DNA of 64,000 bases, from NCBI RefSeq assembly GCF_964199755.1, contig NC_133906.1:15101378-15165377 (forward strand), given 5' to 3'. Shown here in pieces: positions 9,647 to 21,600 of the stretch (positions within the stretch are counted from its first letter, which is position 1; each line of letters opens with the position of its first letter). Below the pieces are notes generated by a model. The model saw only the letters and a list, made by a program, of their open reading frames with translations. It had not been told where the DNA came from and ran no database searches. The DNA comes from Larus michahellis (lineage: Eukaryota > Chordata > Aves > Charadriiformes > Laridae). The position numbers and the translations under genes are program-made.

Positions 9647-12600
9647 GTGAGCGCGGCGCCGGGGTTGGGGGGGGGCGGCGGCGGCGGCGGAGGCCCGGCC
9701 GGGGTGGGGGGGGGCGGCGGGGCAGGCCGCGGCCTGCGGGGAGGGGGTGTGAGGGGCGGGGGGAGTCGGGGCTACTCCCGGTGGGGGCCCGGCGGGGCGG
9801 GCGGCGGCCCCGTGGCCGGTGTGTCCGCCCGAGGGTGGCACCGCCCGGGGCTGTGAGCCTTTGGACGGAGCTGTACATGTGGCACCGCCGTTATCGACGA
9901 GGGGCGGCGAAGGGGGGGGGACAGGGACGGGCTGCACCTACCGGAGGGGTTTTATCTTGTCATCCGCCTCAAACCGATACCGTCCTGTTCTGCGTGCTGC
10001 GACCTGGGAAAGTCCTGACGACTTTCTTCCCCTCAAAATATATATATTTTTTTTTTTTTTTTTATTTAAAATGAGATATTGAAGGGGAGACTGAACAACT
10101 TCCCCCAGGCTTTTAACCTAGGGAGAAAGAAACGCAAGGTGAGCCTTGTTTCCATCTCTGTTTTCTTTGCTTGCAAGTGTGGAAATCTGTGCTGTTGGAA
10201 GGATTTCCCAATTTCGGATATACAGACAGCATCCTCCGCACCCGGCTCCTTATTACACACTTCTGTGTTTCAGTAGTTGTGCTGCATCATAAACAATTCA
10301 TTTATAACAAGATGTTTTGATTTTCCTGCTTTGTGCATGAGTAATTAAATGGTTTGGCTTGTCTTCCCCCTCCTCCTTCACAGCGCGCTTATTACTTTTC
10401 CTCAAAGTCATCTGCAAAATGACATTTTACAAACAACTGTATGTATGGAGGGTCAAGAAAGTGGGAAGCGTATGAATAGAGCCTGAAGAGAGAGATCCTC
10501 TTTTCTGGAGAGCGTGCGGGCTGAGCAGAGAGTGTTCGGAGAGAACGTTAGCTAATGGAGTAATCGAGTGGGATGATTTACAGACCAGCATCGCTATGTG
10601 TTTGCTGATTTCCCTGCAGTTGGATTAAGCACATAATGGAAGTTCTGGGTAGGCAGGCAGAGGAGGAGGAATTTCAGGCCACCCGTCTGTCAGGTGTATG
10701 AAAAAATCAAGAACTGAAATTTAGAGTTACGCAAATACAAGGTAATAAAATGAAACAGTTGTTATGGTATGTTAGAGATAAGGTTTGGGTTGCTGGCCTT
10801 TTGAATAAATCAGATCGTTCAAGCGTGCACTGTTCTTAGCATTGTTTAAAATATATGTTGAGAAGGTGCTGTGATCCTTGACCTTTGCAGTAAAAACAAA
10901 GCTTTTTAAAACAGTGTAGAGGGTACTGAGAATACTTGTTGTGGTAATTATAGTGGTCTGTGAGGAAAGAAGGCTGTCAGCGGAATGATAAATTGTTATA
11001 TAGCTGCACTCTTCCTCTCAGCCTGTTGCTTGCTTTGCTGTTTGCAGGTGGCTCCTCAAGCTCATGTGTCTGTGAAGGCAGTACATTATCACAGCAGCAC
11101 CGTGTACTGACCGGGAAATTGTTTAGCATGGAGCATCGAGTTGCTTAGCAACAACCTTCCTCTCCTTCATTTGTATGTTTTTTCCTTTAATAGGATCAGT
11201 ATTCTGTATTCATTTAACTGTAGATTACTAATTTGCTTTCCAGTTAATAGATCTGAAGTGCAAACAAGAAGGAGAAGCAATTCTTTTAGAACGGTTCTGC
11301 TCTTCTCATGTGGTATCTTCGCATGGCACTCTGAGGTCAGGAGATGCTTTAGAAGCTGGTGGGTTTGGAGACCTGTGGGTCAAAGCCAGCTGAAGTGGGT
11401 GCTGGTGGTGACCGATCCCATGGCGGTTCGGTTGGGATGCAGCTTTTCAGTGTGTTTATTATGCCTGCGTCTCCCTGGAGGTTGGAGAGATTGCGGCTGG
11501 TGAAAGTGACGTACAAAATAACTGGCTTGGAGTAGGTGATGCTGAAATTCTGTATGGCAGAAAATACGACTTGACTTCTACCCTCCTGTGTTAATATTTT
11601 GACCCTTCATTTTATAAAACCATCAGGCAGCCTTCACACATATTCTGGTGCCATTCCTGATCCCTTAGAAATGTTAAATGACCTTGTGTTCCTGCAGAGG
11701 TGTCTTTCGCTGTTTAGTAGGTGGTCTTTCTTGTGTTACTGACTCATTCTGCCCTGAGTGTTGGTAGTTTTGCTGCCGTGCAGGTCTGGCTCTTCAGCCT
11801 ATGCTGAATTCCTTGTTGGTTCCTGGCTTCACAGAACTGTGCAGGAAACCAGCAGCTGTGTTTGGGGAAAGCTGGAGAGCCTTTATACTCTCTGACCGGC
11901 CTCCGTAAAGAGGTCAGGTCAAGGTGGGTATGTGGCAGTGGCAAAACAGCAAGTCCTAAGAAGTCTTTGTGAACTGTGAAGCCCTTTGGGAAGGGTCTGC
12001 ACCTTTCAGTGCTGTTGCTTTAGTTTTGTTGGCAGCTTTACGCAGGCTTGTCTTGAAAACATGAACTTCACGTAGGCTATCGAGACTTTTTGGTGTGCTT
12101 CTGACTTGAAAAATAAAAATTTTAAATTTTGAACATTGTTCTGTGCTGAATTCAACTTTTTTTTTTTAAAGCAAAGCGCCATAGAAAATATCAAGTGGGT
12201 CAGTTTTCGGTTTCACATCGCTTCCAGTGCTTTATCCTCAAACTTATCCCTCAAGCAGGGAAAACTGTGTAAGAGAGCAATCCAAGTACTCTGATTCCTG
12301 CCTGTGTTACAGAGTCATGCTCAAAGGTTAATAATCAAGTTATGAAATTAGGTTGTATTTGTTCTATATTTTTTGTATGGCTTATGGTAATGTTGTTACA
12401 TCAGTGCAAGTGCAGTCAGGAGGCCTGGCATCACCTAAGAATTCTTCATCATTCTTACAGTTAGCAAGTTTAATTTACAATGGCTTTTGTAAATCGATTG
12501 TTGAAAACCCATCTGATACGCTGCGGGGTAATTTTCTAAGGTGAGTCATAATTGTTAGCATTTTTGTGTTTGCAAGCTTTTTGTTTAGACACCACTGATT

Positions 12601-15600
12601 TGGGAGAATTATTAATTACTAAGATCTATGAGCAGCATCGTAAGGACAGTAGGGTATAACTGGATTTCCTAACTGAATGATAAGTAGCGTATTGAGATTA
12701 ATGGGTGGAGAATAATACGGTGTGTACTTTTTATGCACAAATACCAGAGGCGGTGAGGGTGAGGTCACTGGCACTGTAGCACTGCCTTGGCTGTGGAGTT
12801 AGCATGGATCTGTACGATATTCAGTGAAGTGACGGCTGTCTGTGAACTGCAGCCTAAGGCTTTCTAGGGAATGAGGAGCTGAATGACCGGTGCAGCATTT
12901 GTCCTAACATTTGTAACCTCTGAATGGTGTCTTGTTTTGGGAAGCTGTGTGGGGATAATGCTGTCTCTGGGACCTTCACCGTAAGCGTTCTGTGCCATTG
13001 AAATAGAGGCCAGCTGAATGGAAAGTTTCCTTTCACAGTGTATTCTGTGTTTAGCTTAATTTATTGTCAGAAGTGACCAAGTTCAAAGTTGTTTTAACTT
13101 GGAAATGCGAACTTCCTCACCTTTTGAAATTTAACTAGCATGCTTCAATAGGAAACCCGCCGTCTTCGTTTTAATGTTAAATGAAATTCCGTGATTTCAT
13201 TCTGGTGGCAGCTGTTTCCAGTACTTGTATGGTAAATATACATCCGCTCTCCAAGCTCACCTCTCTGGCATGTTTTTGAAAATTTAAGTGTAGAATCCCG
13301 CCGACGTTTCTGGTCTGGAAAATTAAGCACTTTTGTTTATCTAGGTTCAAAAAAATTGTCCAAATCTTAGCTAATTCTGAAAAATAGTACATGGTTGCAA
13401 AGAAAAACTCTCAGCCATGAAGAGGGTCTTTTCTGCTTTCAGATGTTTAACTGTGTTTGGGGAACGTCTCCGGTATTCAGACTGGGTGTTTAGGGGCATG
13501 GGGGGAGCCACAATGCGACTGGCTAAAATAAATGATAAAACATTGGAAAGTGTTTTAGTAATTATTACGGAGTCATGTCTGGCTGTGGCAGGCGTTATCT
13601 AGTGTATTCTGCTCAGAGGGATTTCACTTGAAAATTTATAGTCTCCCTTCAGAATGTCCATTTTGTGGCAATGATATGAACAACCTGCAGTAGTCGCTTT
13701 CTTGATGGAGCTCTTATCGTCCTGGAAATCTCACGGTATTCTGTCTCTTCGTGTTCCCACGTAAAGCAGAAATCTGATGATGCTCTTGCCAGCGTTGTTT
13801 ACTGTTTGGAGAATTATTAACCTTTTTTCATTTGTTTTCCTTCAAATGAGTAAAACGTAGTTCAGCTATACCAACCAGCAAATCCATAAAAAGCACCATT
13901 AACCTGTCACGTTTTATTTCTCTGATTGGTGAATTATTATATGATAAAATTACCCTTATTCCATCTTTGTGACCAGTTGGCTGCTCACATGAGCGGTATG
14001 TGTATGAATAGTTCTCTTACTAATATTAACTGCAGAAACTTTCATAGATTAACTCTGTCACTTGAGAAATAGCACGGTGACCTATGCTGAAACTGGCTGG
14101 TCTTGTCTTTGCCGTAAGGTGTCAGTCAACAAGTGAAACTGAGTTATTACGTAGTGGATGCTTCCGCTTTCAGTCTGCTCGCTTGTATTACTGCCAGCTG
14201 TGTGGGAGAGCGCTCCTCTTTGGTCGGCTTGCTTTTTGGGTGTTTCTGAAGATAGAAATAGTATCGTGTATGAATTTCAGGCCGGGAGGATGGATTGCGC
14301 TCAGGCACTGGAATGCTCAGTGGCTGTGAGGCTACTGTAAAACAAAACAAAGATCTAAGCGTTGATAGCAAAATACTATCAAATTCATGTCCCCTGCAGC
14401 AATACTTCTGTCATTTACACCTGATTGTTAAAAAAAAGTCTTGGAGACTAATAAAATCCTAAGGAAAAGAGATTCACGGGATTATCTCTTATTTTCAGAA
14501 GTGATACACAACACTGACTTTCTAAAAGGTTCATTGTTTTTTTTTTTTATTCCAGGTCCTGTTCAAAATCAGCTGATGCATTCATCAGATGGCCAGGGAT
14601 ATAGCCCTTCAGTTCCAGGATCGTATTCGCATCAGGTGCCAGCGAAGGTTCCTCCACATCAGTCTTCTGGACAGTATAACTATAGCGGCTCTCAGAATGT
14701 TTCTCAATTAAACAATTACCAAGGACCTGGGCAGACTCTCAACAGACCACCAGTGGCACCTTTCTCCGGGTCACCAGTACAGCAAACAGGTTCTGTTCCA
14801 CAAGTACTGCTGCCTCCATTGCCAAACTCAGCTGCTATATCATCTGCTGGTAGCTTTCCCCCTGGAGCTAGCCCACCAGTGCTTTCAAACTGGCAGTACA
14901 GCCAGCCTCCCATGAGCCAGCCCGGTGGGGCTCAAACAAGTCATTTGGCTCAGAGGACGGGGACAGGGTCAGCTCAGCCACCGTCGTCATTATCAGGAAA
15001 TACAAATCCTCCAGGAAATTATCAATATGCTGCTTCTCCGGGAGGGCCTCCACTTCAGAACAGCTATATGAAGCCAGGTAACCATAACTTTTTGATATTT
15101 TGCAATGCCTATTTCTTAGCGTCCTTTTCTTAAGAAAAGAATACGGAATGGACTCTGCAGCAGTATTTTCCTTGTGGAAGGAGGTTGTCAAAGCAGATAC
15201 TTTGAGAAAATGCGCATCACAAGTCCTGGGGTGGTTTCTGTGGATTGGAAATGGGATTTCTGTGCGCAGGTCAGGCGTTTCACTTGGCTGGAGCAGGTAA
15301 CCTCTGAATGATGTCTTGTTTTGGGAAGCTGTGTGGGGATAATGCTGTCTCTGGGACCTTCACCATAAGCGTTCTGTGCCATTGAAATAGAGGCCAGCTG
15401 AATGGAAAGTTTCCTTCCTCCAAACTTGTAATTTTCACTACATAATAGTAATTGCCAGTCTTCAGAAAGTACTCTGAAAGTGTGAGACTTCTGTTCCTGC
15501 TGCTTGTGTGCTGGTATATACAGTGGCGAAAAGCTTTTCTAATGCTAAATAGCTCTATTATGCAACTTGTGATTATTACGGAAACAAAGTTAATAACTCA

Positions 15601-18600
15601 AGTTTCTCTTTGCCAAACTGCTGTTTGTTGTTACAGACGCTTTTCTGAGCATGCAAATAGAAGTTACATACAGAAATATTTTAAATGTTAAAGCAAATAT
15701 TTTTTCTTGTTAAATGCTTTTAGCCTCATTAGAGACTTTTCTTTATGCTAGTTATTTGTTATATGCCTGACTAATTTTGTTATGATGTTCAAAGTGTCTT
15801 AAGCTCACAGAATCTATGAAACACTTTCTGGCAGTTTATTGGAATAAACGATTAGTACTTTGGAGTTAGTGAGGAAAATGCTGAGAAATTTTGGAAAGCG
15901 GCACGTGAAATGAGAGCAAGTGTCTGGAATGAGAGAATTCTTATATCCATTCAGTGATGAATCCTCCTGAGCGACTTCCCTGGTAGTTTTTTGTAGAACA
16001 GTGATCACTTTTAAAATGAATTTAGCTCATTTGGTGATCACACACATTCTTAGAACAAAGGTCTGCCAGCTCCCTGCCTGCATGGCCGACTTTGGCCAGC
16101 CTCTCAGAGACAGAATCTCTTCCAAGTTCTGATAGTGGTGCCTGCATAGAGTGATTATTAATTAGCTTTGCAGTATCGAACACACAGTTAACTTCACTGG
16201 ATGTGATTTTCCTTTCCCCCCCTTCCTTTTTTCTTTTCCTCCTCCCTTAAATGTGACCACACTGTGCAAGCTCATGAAGTTGCATATTTTGTGTGGTGTG
16301 GAATCTGTCAGTATGCTTTCGTGTATGGCTTAAAGGCTTCTGTACAGCGTTGAGACCTGGTGATACTGGACAGTTTGGTCTTATCTTTTGAAAGGCTGAC
16401 TTTTATATTAAAATACATTGGTGTCTTCCTGGAGTTAAAGGTCAGATATACTGGCCACTGGAATAATAGGGAACAAAGTGGTGGAAGTGCTCTTAGGATT
16501 TGGCATTATTCGAAGGGAAGAAAAGCAATTCGGTTTCTAAATGTCTTGGCATGAGAAAGTCCTAGAATTTTAAAATAGAAGCAATTAAAAACTTTCCTGT
16601 GACTTTTAACATGGAGGGTTAAACAATTCAGAATACAACACCTCATGTTCGCACAGCAAGTTTATTCAAACTGCACATTGCTGATGCTTTCCCAAGTGAA
16701 ATCTTTTTGCCAACTAATTCTAGTAGCTGTAGAATCTGTACGTTGCTGTTTTGCATCGGATTATTGAAGTGGAAGATGAGCATCCCGTCAGAAGGAATCC
16801 ATTTAGACTCTTACTAGTTCATTATTCTCTGTCTAATATGGGGCTGTACTGTATAAAGTTCAGATTTAGTAATTGAAGTTGGGATGTTTTCTGTATCTCT
16901 TGAAATTCTTACCAACAATAGAAACAAAAAGCTGAGAGATCATGGATAATACAGGAACCCAGTATGAGAACAGCATGAGAGAAACAACCTGAAGTTGTGA
17001 TACCTTTTACACACGTTAAGATTTATGTATCTCATGCTGATTATCATTTGAATAAGAAGAATATTTAGAGTTCAATCTGTGTGCTTTTGTATAAAACTTC
17101 TGTAACTTTTTAAGCTGGCTTAAATTCCTCCTAAAAATTAATCTCTTTTCAGGATCTGCACCTCCACCAGTGACTCAGCCTTTAACTCCACTCCACCCCC
17201 CTTCAAGGCCACCTTTAGGACCTCCGCCAGTTGGTGGTCCGCCTTTAATTAGGCCATCAACACTGGTAGCAGGACCACCTAATACGCAGTCTCCGCTAAA
17301 TTCAGCTGCAAATCGAGAAGGTAAGAAATAATTTACTCTTTTTGTTGAATTTGAACGTTACAACTTGCTCTAATATGCAACCTTTAAAGTCAAGTACACT
17401 GTTCTATTAGACACTCAAATAGTAAAATCAATACTAATACAGCATAATTTTATCTGAAAGGAGCAGGTGAGGACCTGGAAGGAAGTAAAATATTTCTTGT
17501 TGACAGTTGTTAATAAAATAAAACTAATTAACACTTCAAAATAGATTCCTAAGTGCTGTTTAACATGTCCATGTCTCCCATAGTTGCCATCTCTTTTTTT
17601 ATATTAAGTTTCTAAAATGATACTGAAATTATGATTTCTCTGCATCCTTTACTACTGTGTAGGACATAATCTGTCTATACCTTCCTGTATTGCTTTATTC
17701 AGCAGGGAAAGCTAAGATGTGAACCCTGCAATTCCTTGCCTGTTTATGTAGCTGTACCTTATTCTTATCCTCCTTGTAAAATCATGGAAATGCATGCCTT
17801 GGATTTGTTCATTTTCTGAAGATTATTAGTAGAGGCTGTTAAGCGTCAGCTGTTGAAGACAGATATCTGACTTTCTCGGCCTCCTGTAGGCCCTGCACAA
17901 ATGTACTACTGTTTTAAGAACTCATCAGGGCTCTGTATCAAACAGCCCTGCAGTTGTATTGCATTTAGTGCCCATGCTCAATGGGGCCATGTGGTAGCTG
18001 GCAGTTTTATTTTTCCATACATAGTTTATTCTGTCAAAACTGTTGGTTCCTTGCATGTTCAGATTGACAGTTTCTTGTATGTGGTAGCTGTGTGAGTCCA
18101 AGAATAGTATATTCAAATTTAGCTTAGTTTTCAACATATGAAATGCATTAGAAACTGCTTTTGCTTAGAAAGTCTTTCCTTCGTAATGAAGAGAAACATT
18201 TCCAGGGCCCTGGAGAGAGAGAAATGTTTAGTCTGTGAAGCAGGTTGACTGTTGTGTAGTAGCAAGATTCAGTGTACAACGTAAGTTCCTTTCATTGGGT
18301 CATCTTTGGAGGTATTAATGATAATAAAAAGTAAACCGAGTACCTACTTCTCTTTAGCAATACATAATTGGTTTTGTATATTTAGACATAGCTTACAAAA
18401 AGCTGTCCTTTGGGAGCACTCTCTCAATTTCAAGGTTTTTATTATCTCAGCTGGAATTTGTATCTTGACTGGTATGTGACCATATCAGAACTGTTGGTGT
18501 TTGGTGAACAGTACTGGACTAAGTGTGTAGGTGAAGGGAATTTGATGTTGCTGTGAATTATCAGTGGAAAAAGTTCTTCAAGGAACTCGGTACCTAAATT

Positions 18601-21600
18601 CCAACGTACTAAATTCCAAGGAGAAACTGTCTCCTGACACTTTACTGCATATTAGCTTGGAAGTTACGGCGAATACCTAATCTAAAGTAATCTTAAAAGA
18701 TCATTCAACCTGAAGTGTAGGGATTCTTGTTTTTCTTGAAAAAAGATCATGGGGTTTTATGAATGTCCTTTGTCGAGGTCACATAAGTAGGGAAATTGTG
18801 TATGAGAGAGGCCAAGATGTATATTTAATTCAGTTTCATCCTGGGACAGAAACAAAGTAGATCCAAACTACGCTAACCTTAATATTCATCCAGCAAGTAG
18901 GATTTCTTTGTAGTTAGCTCATTACAACTTCTTAGTAACTTGTGAAAATTTTTACTGGGACTGTCTTTCTTAATAGGTGATGCTCCATCTGCTGCCAGTG
19001 ATGGGTCTGTGGTGCAAAACAGCTATGATGCAATAGAAGGTGGTGGCCTCATGGGTAAGGCTTTGGGAATAAAAATGTTTGCTATTACCTAACTTTTTTT
19101 AAGAGTCTGGGAAAGACAGAAGTTCAGGCATTTATGTATATTTGGTTCCACATCTGTCTTGAAACTAAATATGAAGTTTGAAGCATTGACAATTAGCCTT
19201 TCTTCGCCTCCAAGTATGGTTAAGCAGTTAAGAGCACTTTGCAAAATAGAGAACAGTTGTCAGTTGCTTACACTTAGAAACTAAACAACAACAAAAAGCC
19301 CTCCTGCTGTATTAATGCATTGAGCAAGCCACTGTTCTTCAGCAATTCATTTTAAGTATTTGTCTATCTGCCTCTAGCAACTCCACATCCTTCTCCTGCA
19401 CCCCCGAATCTTAAGATGAATAGAAACGTTGGGTATTCTTACCCTGCCTTACCCCCAGGCTACCAAAATACTTCTCCACCCGGAGCACCAGGAATACAAG
19501 CATCTGCTTTGCAGTATCCAGATGGATCAAAGCATTTCCACCAGGTAAAGATTGTCTGGTTTTTTATCTCATTGCTACCCGTGGTGTGTGTGGGTAAAGA
19601 AAAGTGGCGATTGGTGTGTGTTGTGCATCTGTGGGGTGCTGCTTCTGTGGCTCACTGTTTGCTGCGCCATTTGTTCAAGGTGACAGACGTAGCCTGGAAT
19701 TAATGCATTTGCTGACGCCTTGGTACCAGTTTGCAAAAGCTGTGTGCCAGCTCTTTCTGCAGTGTTCTCTCCTCAAATCTGTTCGGAATATTTCTCTTAA
19801 AACTTTCAGCTGCTTTTGGCATGTTTTTCTTCCCTTGGGTTGTTATTGTTAGCTGAAATACCTGAACTTTCAGAGCGAGCTGACCAACACTTTTGCCAGC
19901 TAAGCCTCTGTATTTCAAGAGCTTTGTAGCAAAAGTGTGCTAATTTTTACCTCTTATTATCTCGCCTGCCTAAGTCTAGTTTATGTAACAAGTAGTATTT
20001 CTAAATATATCATTTGTAATACAGTGGCAGTTAATACACAAACAACAAAAAATATTGAAAGGGAAATATGTTTGTTTTTTAAATGAACTGTGGGTTTCAT
20101 CCAAATAGTTGATGTTAATTTCAGAAATTTTCTTTGACTCTAGCCTCCCCTGGGCACTAATCACTTAACTGCACCTATGGCTGGCCTGAGTCTACAGCAA
20201 GAAGGATTAAGAACTGTGAATCTTCTTCAAGAAAGGAATATTCTTCCTACAACCCTCTTGAAGGCTCCTGTCCCAAACTTGCATGAAGAGATCCAGAAGC
20301 TCAACTGTAATCCTGAGTAAGACTAAAAATCTGCTATAATTCATAAAAATAAACAGAAGTATACATTGCTACTTGGAAACATAAATCTTCACAAAATATT
20401 GCCTTAATTTTGTGAGTAGAAAACATTGAAAACAGTCTTCACTGTGTTACGATAAAGGCGGTAAGTGGTTTAAACTTTGAAGTGAGGAAAATTCTCTGCG
20501 TAGAACGTATGAGGAAAAATATGTTGCTCGCAAGGCAGCTATAGATAGGTACAATACAAAAACTTTACAATATAGCTGGCAATGAGTATGACTGAGAAAA
20601 GATGTAAAATAGGAGTTAACTCACTTGAGTGAGGTATGCCAAAAAGATTGTGAATGCAGAAACATGAGTGACCTCTGTATTGAAGTAACCATTTAGAACA
20701 ACGCAGTAAATGGAATGCCAAACAAGAGGCGGGCAGTTTGTTATTCTCTCTGAGGAGACCAAGCAAACTGTGCCTAGCCAGGTACTCCTGCTTTGCAAGT
20801 CTTTTATGATAGATAAAGGAAATAACAGCATCTTTGTGAAGCTGGTCATACAAACAAGCTGGACTGGATTTACAGAAGTACTGTGCACATTTGCACTTTG
20901 TGGAAGCCATTGAGTTCTGAAGTCCCTGAAATGACTTTGGGATTGTTTACAGTTATTTTTGTGTAGTTTTAAGACAACTTTTTAAACTTTGCTGGTTCAG
21001 ATTTGTATATAAGGCCACCTCAAAATAGTACTCCAAAATAACACTTGGTATACAAAGATCTGGTGCAACGTTGAACATTGTTAGGCTTAACTTTGACTTG
21101 AGTCACTAAAATGACCCTCAGTTCTGTGTAAAGAGCACGTGTATAAAATAACATAAGAACACAAAATATGTAACACGGGCCACGCTCAGACTAAAACAGA
21201 ACGATCTGACAGAGTTGAAAAAGATCCTTTATCTGGAAACGGAAATTCACCATCACCAGCTCTAGAAAAATATAAAGGATGCTGTATACTACTGAAATCA
21301 TTATTTTATTATCTGAAAATAACCCTTTGTCCTCCATGTAGGTTGTTCCGCTGTACCCTGACTAACATTCCTCAAACTCAGGCCTTATTGAATAAAGCCA
21401 AACTTCCTTTGGGGCTCCTGCTTCATCCTTTCAAAGACTTATCGGTATGACAAATATTCAAAACTTTAAATACTGAAATATCAACTATGCCTTTATTAGA
21501 GTCCAGAGCTGGACAATGAATTATAAAAGGAGGGCAAGTATGTTGGCTAATCTTGGCCCAGAAAAATTACCCTGATACCTTATGCTGTTCCATACAGATA

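Larger units (their letters stand above)
8690..9800. promoter_or_regulatory. CpG island shared by SAR1B and SEC24A
   Basis: Very GC- and CpG-rich sequence bounded by AT-rich introns on both sides. It carries the 5' ends of two divergent genes, with SEC24A exon 1 at 9574 on plus and the presumed SAR1B first exon on minus near 9153-9400. The long open frames on both strands here are a by-product of the lack of AT-rich stop codons. Motifs are concentrated at 9384-9465. Confidence 0.85.
9647..14555 (+). other. SEC24A: SEC24A intron 1
   Basis: A 4.9 kb intron. It starts in the CpG island (G-rich tract 9660-9725), has a T17 run at 10047-10063 and contains copy A of the 120-bp dispersed duplication (12913-13032). 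The rest has no protein-like open frame or known repeat that I can recognise. Confidence 0.85.

Noticed and set aside
8758-10074. Many long overlapping open frames on both strands (up to 195 codons)
   Set aside because: They lie in the CpG island, where AT-rich stop codons are rare. They encode Pro/Arg/Gly/Ala-rich shadows of one another. Only the 73-nt SEC24A exon 1 is supported.
13780-13800. TGATGATG strings in introns (also near 29430, 50325, 52470) as possible C/D snoRNA C boxes
   Set aside because: No matching CTGA D box with terminal stem at the right distance. Intron-encoded snoRNAs are common in such genes, but none is supported here.
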